Positions 26,313 to 35,430 of a stretch of DNA of 64,000 nucleotides are shown here, one piece after another. A program made the position numbers and the translations under genes. Below the pieces are notes generated by a model. The model made no database searches. It saw nothing but the letters and a program-made list of their open reading frames with translations, and was not told where the DNA came from. Numbering within the stretch: the first letter of the stretch is position 1; every line of letters starts with the position of its first letter. The DNA comes from UBA7672 sp047601145 (lineage in GTDB: Bacteria > Pseudomonadota > Alphaproteobacteria > Caulobacterales > Hyphomonadaceae). Location of the stretch: assembly GCA_047601145.1 (NCBI GenBank), contig JASGJW010000001.1:1054001-1118000 (forward strand), given 5' to 3'.

Positions 26313-26531
26313 CTAGGTTTTAGGCAGGAGGCCTTCACGCTGGGCGCGCTTGCGAGCCAGTTTCCGCGCCCGGCGGACGGCTTCAGCTTTCTCGCGCGCT
26401 TTCCGTTCGGAAGGCTTCTCGAAATGGTTACGGCGCTTCATCTCCCGGAAGAGACCTTCGCGTTGCATCTTCTTCTTGAGCGCTTTCAACGCCTGATCGA
26501 CGTTGTTATCGCGGACCACGATCTGAACTAT
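26313..26531 (-). CDS. rpsU: 30S ribosomal protein S21, apparent AUA start
   Basis: A 72-residue S21. The conserved RDNNVDQALKALKKKMQREG and the basic tail RRARKLARKRAQREG are clear. The family normally begins M-x-QIxVRDNN. Here the matching frame reads ATA-GTT-CAG-ATC-GTG-GTC-CGC, and a ribosome site GGAGAG (26538-26543) lies six bases before the ATA at 26531. No ATG, GTG or TTG occurs at that position. The internal GTG at 26519 would give 68 residues but sits 18 bases from the ribosome site. The ATA start is inferred from spacing and alignment to the family. Confidence 0.9.
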   Translation of the reverse strand: MVQIVVRDNNVDQALKALKKKMQREGLFREMKRRNHFEKPSERKAREKAEAVRRARKLARKRAQREGLLPKT

Positions 26532-26768
26532 TTGAAACTCTCCATCGGTTTCCCGGCCGGCCCCGGGGATGTCTTTAGAACGTCAGAAACGCCGAAACGG
26601 CCGCAAACGCTCCCTTTGAGGATACGTGAGGCCCGTCCGACGGGTGATTGTCGCCGCCTTCCATGGCAAGGCCATGACGAGCAAGCGCGGGTCCGATATC
26701 ATAGGAAAACGGCCCTGCCTACACCCCCTGACGGTTGTTTTGGGCCCGTTCTGGCGCAGGATTGATAG

Positions 26769-27395
26769 ATGACCGAAGCCGCCCCCAGCGACCTTTTCCG
26801 CGAGAAACTGCTCGATTCCATGCTGGAGATCGCCCCCGAGGCCGGCTGGACCCATGCAGCCCTTGCCCTGGCCGGCGAAAAGGCTGGCCTAACCGAGGGC
26901 CAGGTCCACCTTGCCACCCCCCACGGTGTCACCGACCTCCTGGAGGCTTTCACCGCCCGGGCCGTCCGCGCGACCTCCGACCGGCTCAAGGACAGCGACA
27001 TCGCCGCCCTCAAGGTCCGCGAAAAGGTAAGGGCGGGGGCCAAGGCCTGGCTGGCCTATCTCGCGCCCCACAAGGCGGCGGTGAAGCGCGCCGCCGCGAC
27101 CCCCGCCAACCTGCTCACCGGCCCCAAAGGTCTCTGGTCAGCGGCCGACGCGATCTGGACGGCGCTGGGCGACAAGTCGACCGACTTCAACTGGTACACC
27201 AAGCGCACCATCCTCTCGGGCGTGCTCGGCACGACACTCGCCGCCTGGATGGGCACGGAGGACGAAGCCGCCGTCGACGACTTCCTCGATCGCCGCATCG
27301 AGAACGTGATGCAGTTCGAGAAGTTCAAGGCGCAGGCCAAGGACGCCTTCGCGAAGATGCCCGACCCGATGGATATCTTCGGTCATCGGAAATGA
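26769..27395 (+). CDS. COQ9 family protein (ubiquinone biosynthesis)
   Basis: A 208-residue protein of the COQ9 family, built on a TetR-like all-helical fold without DNA-binding function. In eukaryotes and alphaproteobacteria COQ9 binds lipid and supports the hydroxylase step (COQ7) of ubiquinone synthesis. Family features seen: the opening helix LFREKLLDSMLEIAPEAGWT, the segment FNWYTKRTILSGVLGTTLAAWM and the C-terminal RRIENVMQFEKFK. It lies alone, divergent from rpsU. Confidence 0.9.
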   Translation: MTEAAPSDLFREKLLDSMLEIAPEAGWTHAALALAGEKAGLTEGQVHLATPHGVTDLLEAFTARAVRATSDRLKDSDIAALKVREKVRAGAKAWLAYLAPHKAAVKRAAATPANLLTGPKGLWSAADAIWTALGDKSTDFNWYTKRTILSGVLGTTLAAWMGTEDEAAVDDFLDRRIENVMQFEKFKAQAKDAFAKMPDPMDIFGHRK

Positions 27396-27440
27396 GCCGA
27401 GCACAGCTCCGGCTAATTCATCCCGTCCTTCGTTCCGCAT

Positions 27441-27458
27441 CCCCCGCGAAGGCGGGGG
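27441..27458. repeat. Intergenic GC hairpin, REP-like
   Basis: CCCCCGC-GAAG-GCGGGGG, a perfect seven-base stem with a tetraloop, 45 bases after the coq9 stop. No T-run follows, so it is not a classic terminator. Hairpins with this 'cccgcGAAGgcggg' core are typical of dispersed intergenic repeats in this group of bacteria; whether it is dispersed here cannot be seen in one window. Confidence 0.45.
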
Positions 27459-27529
27459 CCCAGTGATCGCCCGGCGTGTTGCCCCAACTTGAAGTTCCCA
27501 GACCGTCGGGCCCCCGCCCGGCTGGGCGC

Positions 27530-27805
27530 TTACCTGCGGCGGGCCAGGTAAGCGCGCTGCTCTTGTTCCTGATCTTCCGAAAACGGTTGATCGGTGATGC
27601 CCGGCACACGCTTGTATTCACTCCAGCCTTCGGCGGCATAGTGCTTCAGCATCGCGTCCTCGTGGGACATGGCTAGAAAAGTCCGCACAAGCTCGGACCG
27701 AGGGGACACAGCACGGCGCACTCTGTCGGACTCTTCCCCAGCAATGGTACACTCAAGCGAGTTGCTCTCTGGATCGCGCCAGACTTCCCAAAGAAGATTA
27801 GCCAT
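27530..27805 (-). CDS. Hypothetical protein
   Basis: About 91 residues from ATG 27805. It is a soluble, charged protein (MANLLWEVWRDPESNSLECTIAGEESDRVRR at its start is described here only by its mixed charge), with a C-terminal Gln/Glu-rich helix. It ends in LARRR. No family is recognised, and its composition is less GC-rich than neighbouring genes. Flanked by noncoding DNA on both sides. Confidence 0.5.
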   Translation of the reverse strand: MANLLWEVWRDPESNSLECTIAGEESDRVRRAVSPRSELVRTFLAMSHEDAMLKHYAAEGWSEYKRVPGITDQPFSEDQEQEQRAYLARRR

Positions 27806-27950
27806 CACGCAAATTTCTAGCCTGTTGCATCGACCGATTGAGCCTTCCGGAGGACTGTCACAACGCGCTTGTCCGCCGTTACACCGATGACGATCCCTCT
27901 TCGCAATCCGTAGGAGCCGCCATCGGCGGGAATGTGAATGCGAGCCTGCG

Positions 27951-29045
27951 TCACGCCTTCGGCTTGAGCCGGTTCACATGGCCCATCTTGCGGCCGTCGG
28001 CGGCGCGGCGTTTGCCGTAAAGGTGGAGCTTTGCGCCTTCGGCCAGGTATTTTTCCCAGTCATTCGCGTCGGGCCCAAGGAGGTTGAGCATCTCGCCATC
28101 CGAATGGCGCGAGGGATCGCCCAGCGGCCAGCCGCAGACGGCGCGGATGTGCTGTTCGAACTGGCCGGTGAAGCAGGCATCCTGCGTCCAGTGACCGGAA
28201 TTGTGGACGCGGGGCGCGAACTCGTTGGCGAGCAGCCTGCCGTCCTTCGTCACGAACAGCTCGAGCGCCAGCACGCCGACATAGTCGAGTTCATCGGCGA
28301 GTTTCTTGGCAAGGTCCATCGCGTTGTCGAGCACGTTCTCGGGCAGGGTGGATGGGAATTTCGAGCGGCGCAGGATGCCGCCGGAATGGTCGTTCTCGGG
28401 CGGATCGAACGGCACGAACTGGCCGTCCGCGCCGCGCGCGGCGATGACGGAGATCTCCCGGTCGTGTTCGATCCACGCTTCGAGGATCGCCTGCGTCGTG
28501 CCGATCTCGGCCCAGGCGGGATAAGGCTGGATCTTGCCCTTGAGGCGGAGCTGCCCCTTGCCGTCATAGCCGGAGAAGCGCGACTTCAGGACGCCGGAGC
28601 CGCCAAGCTTCGTGAGTTCGGGTTCGATCTGGTCGGGATGGTCGATGCGGGCGAAGGGCGCAGGCTCGATGCCGATCTCGCGGAAGAAGGTCTTCTCGGC
28701 GAGGCGATCCTGCGCGCGGGCCAGCGTCTCGCCATTGGGGCGCACGGGCACGCCCTCGTCTTCGATCAGGTCGACGGCGTCGACGGGCACATTCTCGAAC
28801 TCGATGGTGGCGACCTGGATGCTCGCCGCGAACTCGCGCAGCGCATTGCGATCATCAAAGGGCGCCACCCACGTCTTCTGCGCAACGCGCGAGGCGGGGC
28901 TGTCTTCTTCAGGCGTGAAGATGTGGACGTCGAGGCCGAGGTCGGCTGCCGCGATTGCGAGCATCCGGCCAAGTTGGCCGCCGCCAAGAATGCCGATGGT
29001 ATCGCCAGGCTTGGCGATGACGCCCGTGGCCGGCGACTTGCTCAT
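27951..29045 (-). CDS. purK: N5-carboxyaminoimidazole ribonucleotide synthase
   Basis: De novo purine synthesis: ATP- and bicarbonate-dependent carboxylation of AIR to N5-CAIR. A 364-residue ATP-grasp enzyme with the N-terminal GILGGGQLGRML motif (residues about 18-29), the AIR-binding region EFENVP, the ATP-grasp loop SRFSGYDGKGQ and the C-terminal NEFAPRVHNSGHWT signature. It starts four bases inside the end of purE, so the two are translationally coupled. Confidence 0.96.
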   Translation of the reverse strand: MSKSPATGVIAKPGDTIGILGGGQLGRMLAIAAADLGLDVHIFTPEEDSPASRVAQKTWVAPFDDRNALREFAASIQVATIEFENVPVDAVDLIEDEGVPVRPNGETLARAQDRLAEKTFFREIGIEPAPFARIDHPDQIEPELTKLGGSGVLKSRFSGYDGKGQLRLKGKIQPYPAWAEIGTTQAILEAWIEHDREISVIAARGADGQFVPFDPPENDHSGGILRRSKFPSTLPENVLDNAMDLAKKLADELDYVGVLALELFVTKDGRLLANEFAPRVHNSGHWTQDACFTGQFEQHIRAVCGWPLGDPSRHSDGEMLNLLGPDANDWEKYLAEGAKLHLYGKRRAADGRKMGHVNRLKPKA

Positions 29046-29545
29046 TTCCCGTCTTCCACGCTCTCGGCGACCGCATCCGTCTGCGCCTTGCGGAATTGAT
29101 CGAGCCGCTTCAGCAGCGCATCATCAATGTTGGCCAGCATCGAGGCTGCGAGAATGCCGGCATTGGCCGCGCCCGCCTCGCCGATCGCCAGCGTGCCGAC
29201 CGGAATGCCCTTCGGCATCTGCACGATGGACAGGAGGCTATCGAGGCCTGACAGCGCGCTCGATTTCACCGGCACGCCGAGGACAGGCAGGGACGTCATC
29301 GAGGCGACCATGCCGGGCAGGTGGGCCGCCCCGCCGGCGCCGGCGATGATGACCTTGAGACCGCGCTCGCGGGCAGATTTGGAGTAGGAGACCAGCCGGT
29401 CGGGCGTCCGGTGAGCCGAAACCACTTTCGCTTCATACGGAACGCCGAGTTCTGTGAGTATCTCGGCCGCCTTCTGCAGGGTCGGCCAGTCGGACCGGCT
29501 GCCCATGATGATGCCCACGAGAGGCTTAGCAGAAGGGGACGTCAT
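29042..29545 (-). CDS. purE: N5-carboxyaminoimidazole ribonucleotide mutase
   Basis: Converts N5-CAIR, the PurK product, to CAIR. The 167-residue class I PurE shows GIIMGSRSDWPT near the N-terminus, SAHRTPDR with the catalytic His, and the GAGGAAHLPGM phosphate-binding loop. It is the first gene of the purEK operon. Confidence 0.97.
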   Translation of the reverse strand: MTSPSAKPLVGIIMGSRSDWPTLQKAAEILTELGVPYEAKVVSAHRTPDRLVSYSKSARERGLKVIIAGAGGAAHLPGMVASMTSLPVLGVPVKSSALSGLDSLLSIVQMPKGIPVGTLAIGEAGAANAGILAASMLANIDDALLKRLDQFRKAQTDAVAESVEDGK

Positions 29546-29674
29546 GAGGCTCTCCGGCCCGGAAAGCCGGGTTCTACAAGGTTCCGCCTCATTTCCGCAA
29601 CGGCGCGCTAAGCCATGATTAATCAGCTGCTAACAGGGTTGCGGTGGAATGGGCCAAGGAGACCTGTCCGCCCC

Positions 29675-30379
29675 ATGAAGCTGTTCTCGATCTTCGGCCA
29701 CAAGAGCCGTCAGGGCGACGTCGCGCCGGTCGAGCGGCCGGTCGACCTGGCGAAGCGCGTGGCGGACATTTTCGGGGTTCCCGAACACCAGCTCTCGCCC
29801 CAGGTGCGCACGGCCTTCACCGTGCTGATCTCGGAAATCGATTCCCTGCGGCTTGATGTGGAGCAGCTGAAGCTGTCGCTCGCCGAGGCGGAGGCTTCCG
29901 CCGACCACGATACACTTGCCCCGGTCTACAACCGCCGCGCCTTCATCCGCGAGGCGCAGCGCGTGGTTGCGATGGTGAAGCGCCACGAGATCGAGGCGAG
30001 CGTCATCTATTTCGACCTCAACAACTTCAAGACGATCAACGACGCGCATGGCCATCCGGCCGGGGACGCCGTGATCCGGGCCATCGGCGAGCTCTTGATC
30101 CGGCAGACGCGCGAGACGGACATTGTCGGCCGCATCGGGGGCGATGAGTTCGCGGTGGTGCTGACGCACCTTGGGCCCGAGGCGGCGAGGCTGAAGGCGG
30201 AGACGCTGGCGGCTGCGCTGTGCACGGAGAAGGTGCTGCACGAGGGCATCCCGCTTTATGTCTCGGCGGCCTATGGCGTTGCACCGATGGCGGCGGGCGA
30301 CACCGCCGAGAAGGCCCTCGCGAGAGCGGACGAGGCGATGTACGCCGACAAGGCGCTGCACCGCCGGGCGCAGGCGTAG
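29675..30379 (+). CDS. Diguanylate cyclase (GGDEF domain)
   Basis: A 234-residue cytoplasmic protein that should make cyclic di-GMP. After about 70 N-terminal residues and a coiled coil (EIDSLRLDVEQLKLSLAEAEAS), the GGDEF domain carries an intact GRIGGDEFAVV active site. An RxxD inhibitory I-site (RETD) lies five residues before it, so product inhibition is likely. There is no receiver, PAS or membrane sensor. ATG 29675 was chosen; ATG 29615 is possible. Confidence 0.9.
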   Translation: MKLFSIFGHKSRQGDVAPVERPVDLAKRVADIFGVPEHQLSPQVRTAFTVLISEIDSLRLDVEQLKLSLAEAEASADHDTLAPVYNRRAFIREAQRVVAMVKRHEIEASVIYFDLNNFKTINDAHGHPAGDAVIRAIGELLIRQTRETDIVGRIGGDEFAVVLTHLGPEAARLKAETLAAALCTEKVLHEGIPLYVSAAYGVAPMAAGDTAEKALARADEAMYADKALHRRAQA

Positions 30380-30382
30380 GCG

Positions 30383-31279
30383 CTACTGCGGGAAGTTCCC
30401 GAAGCCGCCATAGCGACCGCCGCCCCATACCTTTTCACCGATGGTGCAGTCGGTCTTTTCCTGCGGCAGCTTCAGCTGCGCACGCACGATCCCGGGCGCC
30501 GTGGGGATTTCCTCGCGGGCGTCGGCATACTGGATCGGGGCCATGTCGGGTTCGACATCGAGACTCGCAATCTCGAGCACCAGCTTCTTGCGGATCGTGG
30601 CGGAGAGCTGCTTCAGGTCGAACACCGGTGCGATGAAGGCGCCGTTCCCGCCGATGACGCAGTGTTTGTAGTACCGGTCGAGGTGGGGGATGTCGTAGAA
30701 TTCCATCGGCTTGCCGAGCATGATGGGCAGGCCATTGATCACGATGCCGCTCTTCACCACGGCGTCGCGCACCGGTTCGACCAGCCGGCCGGCATTGTTG
30801 GCGCCGTCGCCCGAAACGTCGATCACCTGCCGGGCCGACGATATGTTGTTACCCTGGATGTAATCGCGCGCGGCGAGGAGGGCGGTGGAAATGGAGGTGC
30901 GCTGCTCGCCGAACACCGGCTCGTTGGCGAGGCGGTCAGCGAAATCGTGCGCCGCTTTCTCGCTGTCGATGATGGTCCACGGGATGGTGGGGATCGGATC
31001 GAAATCGCCGGCCCATTCCATGTACATCACGGCGATCTTGCCGCGCGGGCCGGAGAGCATGGCGTTGATCACGTCGCGATGGCGGAACGCCTCGACATAG
31101 CCTTCGCGCTGGATGGTGTGCTCGTCGAAATCCATCGACTGGGAGATGTCCACGGCGAGGAGGAGTTCGAGGTCGACGCTCACCTTGGCGCCCTGCTGGG
31201 CCGTGACGGGTGCGGCAAGCCCGGAGACAGCGGCAATGGCGAGCGCCGCAAGGCCTCTCAGGCTGGACTTGATGTTCAT
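30383..31279 (-). CDS. DUF1194 secreted von Willebrand factor A-like protein
   Basis: A 298-residue secreted protein with a signal peptide (cleavage after APVTA, about residue 27). It fits DUF1194, a VWA-fold family with a MIDAS-like motif VDISQSMD and a second conserved run VIDVSGDGANNAGR. A conserved Cys occurs in YKHCVIGG. Members are exported proteins of unknown function. It converges with the diguanylate cyclase gene with a gap of only three bases. Confidence 0.82.
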   Translation of the reverse strand: MNIKSSLRGLAALAIAAVSGLAAPVTAQQGAKVSVDLELLLAVDISQSMDFDEHTIQREGYVEAFRHRDVINAMLSGPRGKIAVMYMEWAGDFDPIPTIPWTIIDSEKAAHDFADRLANEPVFGEQRTSISTALLAARDYIQGNNISSARQVIDVSGDGANNAGRLVEPVRDAVVKSGIVINGLPIMLGKPMEFYDIPHLDRYYKHCVIGGNGAFIAPVFDLKQLSATIRKKLVLEIASLDVEPDMAPIQYADAREEIPTAPGIVRAQLKLPQEKTDCTIGEKVWGGGRYGGFGNFPQ

Positions 31280-31396
31280 CACCCGCTCCGGTCAGGAGAC
31301 CAGCTTGCAGGCCAAGCCAGCGGCAGGCAAGCTGATCCGCATCACGAACTCACGACCTTGCATAAGACAGGTCGGCGTCGGGATGGGGAGGACCAC

Positions 31397-32404
31397 ATGA
31401 ACAAGCTACGCGCCGCGCTCGCCGCCGCCGTAATGTTCGCCGGCCTGCCGGCGCTGGCGCAGGAAGCCTGGAAGCCGCCGCTCGCCTCGGACGGGCATCC
31501 GGACCTGCAGGGCGTCTGGTCGACGGACTCGATCACCACGCTTGAACGCGCCGACCGCTACAAGACGCTGGTGATCCCGCCCGACCAGGTCGAGGCGCTG
31601 ACTAAGGCGCACCCGCAGGTCGTGCGGCAGGCGACCGACGACAACCAGAAACTCGGCGACGGCCTGCTCAACGGCAAGGACCTCGCCCAGGGCCGCGGCT
31701 ACAACGCCTTCTGGATCGATCCGGGCACGCGCTTCGGGATCGTGAAGGGCGAGACGCGGACATCTTGGATCGTCGATCCGCCAAATGGGAAAATCCCCTG
31801 GTCGGCGGACGGAAAGAAGCTCGCGGCGGCGGGGCGGGCCAAGCTCGGCTATTCCGATCCGGAGGCGCGACCGCTCGCAGATCGTTGCCTCGCGACGGGC
31901 GGGCGAACCGGGCCGCCAATGATCAACGGGCTCTACAATAACCACTATCAGATCGTGCAGACGAAAGACGCGGTGATGATCATGTCGGAGATGATCACCT
32001 GGGCGCGCGTCATCCGCATGGATGAGAAGCATAACCCCTCCGCGATCCATCCGCTGTTCGGCGATGCGGTCGGTCACTGGGAAGGAAACACGCTGGTGGT
32101 CGAGACGACAGGCTTCGATGCGATCCGGGCGGCGCAGGCTGTTCCGGCCAACCTGTCGGAGACCGCGAAAGTCACCGAGCGCTTCACGCGCGTCTCGCCG
32201 ACGGACCTCTTCTACGAGTTCACGGTCGATGATCCGGTCTTCTACACCCAGCCCTGGAAGGGCGAGATCACCTGGCGCAGCGAAGGCGAGCGCGTCTACG
32301 AATACGCCTGCCACGAAGGCAACTACGCTATGGAGGGCATCCTCAAGGGCGCGCGGGTCCGGGAAGCCAGGGGTCTCCCGTTGGATCAGGCGAACGAGGA
32401 ATGA
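31397..32404 (+). CDS. Secreted protein of unknown function
   Basis: A 335-residue exported protein. The ATG at 31397 has a GGGGAGGA ribosome site 5-10 bases upstream and starts a signal peptide cut after LPALAQ. The mature N-terminus (PDLQGVWSTDSITTLER) and the pairs RCLATGGRTGPPM, GNTLVVETTGF and EYACHEGNYAMEGIL define a conserved secreted group common in marine and soil proteobacteria. It has two Cys, probably in a disulfide. No enzyme or ligand is assigned. The longer open frame upstream is antisense to the DUF1194 gene. Confidence 0.75.
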   Translation: MNKLRAALAAAVMFAGLPALAQEAWKPPLASDGHPDLQGVWSTDSITTLERADRYKTLVIPPDQVEALTKAHPQVVRQATDDNQKLGDGLLNGKDLAQGRGYNAFWIDPGTRFGIVKGETRTSWIVDPPNGKIPWSADGKKLAAAGRAKLGYSDPEARPLADRCLATGGRTGPPMINGLYNNHYQIVQTKDAVMIMSEMITWARVIRMDEKHNPSAIHPLFGDAVGHWEGNTLVVETTGFDAIRAAQAVPANLSETAKVTERFTRVSPTDLFYEFTVDDPVFYTQPWKGEITWRSEGERVYEYACHEGNYAMEGILKGARVREARGLPLDQANEE

Positions 32405-32484
32405 CACCTTAATTGCCGTCGCGCGCGGCTTCGTCTCGCGCATCCCGATTGGAGCGAGGGGACGCGGCCCGCATCTGCCGGGTG

Positions 32485-34503
32485 CTATTTCTTGGCCTGG
32501 TCCGCGCGTAGGCTGGCGCAGAGCTCGAAGCCTTTTTCCTCGGGCAGGTCGCAGATGTCGGGATGCGTCCCGGTGTCGAGCCAGTACTGGTAGTGGCCGC
32601 TCTTTTTCATCAACGGAAGAAACCGCGGATCGGCGCGCAAGGCCCGCTCATTCCTGTCCAGAAGCGAGCCGCCGGCGAACAGAAAACCGGTAGAAGGCCG
32701 GCCGCGGTCCAGCAGTGCGCCATACCAGGCAAGAGCCTCCCCGACATCGCCCACCAGCCGGAGCCGCATGTAGCCCGTGATGTCGGCGCTGATTCTTCCA
32801 TCAGCGCCGCACTGCGCCATGATGTCGGCCCCGGTTCGCCGGACAGCCGGACTGCTTGATGCGAAGGCCTTTGCAAGCTGTCGCCAGCATGCCTTCGACT
32901 CTTCGGATACCCCTGACGGGGCCAGCGCCAGCACCTTGTCGATATCGCTTATCCTGTAGCGAGCGGCGTAGCTGGGCCACATCGTCCACCAGGCATCCGG
33001 CCAGCGGGCATTCAGCTGCTCGAATACACGCCCGGCCTCCGCTCCCCGCCCGACAAAAACCAGGCCTTCCGCCAGTTGCACGTAGGGCGTCGGGCTCAAG
33101 GGGTCCCTGTTCATCGCTGCCCGCGCGGCTGAAATGTTTTCGGTGTTCCTGCCCATGCCCTTCAGGAACTCTGTCCGGTTGGCGCCGATCTCGCCCCGGC
33201 GCCAGTCGTCGGGAGACTCCTTGATAGCCTCATCCATCAGCGCACCGGCTTCAGCAAGCGGCCGCCCCTCGAACATCGCGTTGTAGGCAAGAACGGTCTT
33301 CGCAATCCCGTTGTCGGGCTCGATCGCCAAAGCAGCTTTCGCTGCTTTCGTGGCTTCTTTCCAAACCTCGCCACGCTCAACTTCCGTAAGGGGCGAATGG
33401 TTCGCATGGTAGATAAGGCTGTTGGCGAGGTTGGCCTGGATGATCGCCGAGCCCGGGGCCTCGACTGCGAGCGCACGCCAGCGCGGGGGCGCATCGAGAT
33501 AAGCTATGAACGGCGTGGCGCAGGCTGTGGCAAGCTGGGCCAGGAGCTCGCCATCCTGCTGGCGGGGAAGAGCCGGACGCGCGCCAGCCATGCACCGCGT
33601 CACTTCGGTCGCGGCCCCCGCCGCCAGAACCGACAGGGAAGCCTTTTCGGCCGCGTTGCCGTTCACCGTCCGCTCCCATAGCGTCGTGCGGGTTGCGACG
33701 TCTTCGAGATGCATGTGGATGCTGATCGCCTCGCCCGCCGAGCGCACCTCGCCGCCAAGGGCGTAGGCGGCGTCGAGATCGGCAGCTTTCGCGCGCTGCC
33801 GGGCCAGCTCCACGCCCTGCGTGTCTGTACGCGAGGCGGCTTCCAGCCGCAGCGCCAGCAGGGCCTGGAACGTCTCGTTGGTCGCCGCCGCCGCAATGTC
33901 CGCCACCAGCGGATCGGCATTGCCTGCCGTGAATCCGAAAAAGGCGATGCGCTGGGAGGCCGGCATCGTTGCTGTCCCGCCCGGCGGGCGCATCAGTGTA
34001 AAAGCGGCGATCACCAGAACGGCGACAGCCGCGAGCGCGATGCCGCCGAGAACCGCCGGTTTCGGAAGCCTGCTCGGGCTGGGAGATTGAGGGCGGGGCA
34101 CGCTCTCGCCCGTCGGACGCGCCAGGCGTGACAGTCCGCCGATCAGGTTCTGGAATGGGGGTTCGTTCGCGCCGTTCTTCCAGTGCGAAAAGTCGGTCAC
34201 CTGGAATTGCCGGAAACCGAGTGGGGGCATCGATCCATCGAACGTGAGGGCCAGCAGCCTGTTCTCGTCACGCCCCACAGCGGCTTCGTCCGCGACCCAG
34301 TGCGACTCCACCGAGGCCTTCGACCATATGACGAGCACGACCTTCGACGCCTTCAGCTCGGCTTCGGTCTCCTTGAGATAACGCGAACCCGAGGTGAGTT
34401 TTCTGTCCCACCAGCTGGAGTAGCCCGCCTCCTGCAACGCGGCGGCGAGACGCCCGGCGGCGTCGGCATCTTCGCGTGCGTAGGAGATGAAAATGTCCGC
34501 CAT
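32485..34503 (-). CDS. TIR-domain, transmembrane, TPR-like protein
   Basis: A 672-residue protein. Residues 3-125 are a TIR domain (DIFISYAREDADAA, WWDRKL, and the putative catalytic Glu73 in SVESHWVADE, which matches the NADase glutamate of SARM1-like TIR). A Pro-rich linker and a single membrane helix (about 155-176) follow, then a large periplasmic part with a helical TPR-like repeat region (about 330-600). The architecture is that of a membrane signalling protein. It stands alone without known anti-phage partners, so an immune role is not shown. ATG 34503 chosen. Confidence 0.82.
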   Translation of the reverse strand: MADIFISYAREDADAAGRLAAALQEAGYSSWWDRKLTSGSRYLKETEAELKASKVVLVIWSKASVESHWVADEAAVGRDENRLLALTFDGSMPPLGFRQFQVTDFSHWKNGANEPPFQNLIGGLSRLARPTGESVPRPQSPSPSRLPKPAVLGGIALAAVAVLVIAAFTLMRPPGGTATMPASQRIAFFGFTAGNADPLVADIAAAATNETFQALLALRLEAASRTDTQGVELARQRAKAADLDAAYALGGEVRSAGEAISIHMHLEDVATRTTLWERTVNGNAAEKASLSVLAAGAATEVTRCMAGARPALPRQQDGELLAQLATACATPFIAYLDAPPRWRALAVEAPGSAIIQANLANSLIYHANHSPLTEVERGEVWKEATKAAKAALAIEPDNGIAKTVLAYNAMFEGRPLAEAGALMDEAIKESPDDWRRGEIGANRTEFLKGMGRNTENISAARAAMNRDPLSPTPYVQLAEGLVFVGRGAEAGRVFEQLNARWPDAWWTMWPSYAARYRISDIDKVLALAPSGVSEESKACWRQLAKAFASSSPAVRRTGADIMAQCGADGRISADITGYMRLRLVGDVGEALAWYGALLDRGRPSTGFLFAGGSLLDRNERALRADPRFLPLMKKSGHYQYWLDTGTHPDICDLPEEKGFELCASLRADQAKK

Positions 34504-34635
34504 GGTCGCCCGCATCTGCCGAACCCCGATGACTACAGGAACCTCGGCGCGAGGTCGATGGCGGTACTGAGGCGTGGACGGATGACCCCGGATAGCGTTT
34601 GTGCTTCCGGGGTTGTCCGAGAGCAGTGGCTTTGG

Positions 34636-35334
34636 CTATGCCGGATACTCGTCGTGGAGTTTCACCCAGCTCATGGTGAAGGGCAGGTGGTCTTCGTCGC
34701 GGCCTTTGGCGGTGAAGTCGAGGAGGTTGTAGGCGGCGTTGGTGATGTCCTGGCCGCGGCCCTGCACGTTGTAGGTCTTGAAGATCTTGCCATCGGGCTC
34801 GCGGGTGAAGATCGAGAAGCCGGGAAGGTCGGTCGCGCCGGCCTTCGGCAGCTTGCCGAAATTGTAGATGGCGTCCTTCGCGTCGGGCTCGAAGGAGAAG
34901 CCCATGTCATAGGCGAAGCGGTTCTTGGCAGCCGAGAGCCAGGGGAATTCCCAGCCGAGGCGCTTGGCCTGACGCTGCAGCTTTTCCAGCGGGGCGCGCG
35001 AGATCGCCACGAAGGACGTGTCGCGGGCGCGCAGGTGCGGGATCGATCCATCGAACTGGTCGGCCCAGAATGAGCAGGACTTGCACGCCCATTCCCATTC
35101 CGGCGCGAACATCAGGTGATAGACGATCAGCTGGCTGCGGCCGTCGAACAGGTCGGCCAGGGATTTCTGGCCCTCCACGCCCTCGAAGACATAGTCCTGG
35201 TCGATCTTCAGCCACGGCATCTCGCGCCGGCGGGCGCTGAGCCTGTCGCGCTCGTGGGTGAACGCCTTCTCCGCGGCGAGCAGGGCTTCGCGCTGCTTCA
35301 GCCATTCGTCCTGTGTTGCAATCCGGCCGGTCAT
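34636..35334 (-). CDS. DUF899 thioredoxin-fold protein
   Basis: A 232-residue DUF899 protein: WLKIDQDYVFEG, LADLFDGRSQLIVYHLMF, the CKSC motif in WACKSCSFW, DTSFVAISRAPLEKL and FEPDAKDAIYNFG. It belongs to the thioredoxin/AhpC superfamily with unknown biochemical role. ATG 35334 has AAGGAG about seven bases upstream. It is divergent from the ArsR regulator unit across an operator-like palindrome, and a second DUF899 gene lies beyond the regulator. Confidence 0.88.
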   Translation of the reverse strand: MTGRIATQDEWLKQREALLAAEKAFTHERDRLSARRREMPWLKIDQDYVFEGVEGQKSLADLFDGRSQLIVYHLMFAPEWEWACKSCSFWADQFDGSIPHLRARDTSFVAISRAPLEKLQRQAKRLGWEFPWLSAAKNRFAYDMGFSFEPDAKDAIYNFGKLPKAGATDLPGFSIFTREPDGKIFKTYNVQGRGQDITNAAYNLLDFTAKGRDEDHLPFTMSWVKLHDEYPA

Positions 35335-35350
35335 CATTCTCTCCTTGATA

Positions 35351-35393
35351 ATCAACATAAGTGTTGATAGTCAATCGAAGTGTTGATAGTCAA
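35351..35393. promoter_or_regulatory. ArsR-type operator with direct repeat
   Basis: ATCAACA-TAAG-TGTTGAT (35351-35368) is a perfect inverted repeat of the ATCAAC-type bound by many ArsR repressors. The sequence AAGTGTTGATAGTCAA also occurs twice as a direct repeat (35359-35374 and 35378-35393, 19 bases apart). The site sits in the divergent region between the DUF899 gene and the unit carrying the ArsR regulator. Confidence 0.75.
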
Positions 35394-35430
35394 GACGGCG
35401 ATCAAGAGGCGCAGGAAGAAAGATCCGGAC

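Noticed and set aside
27978..29099. Open frame of 373 codons opposite purK
   Set aside because: Fully antisense to a textbook purK.
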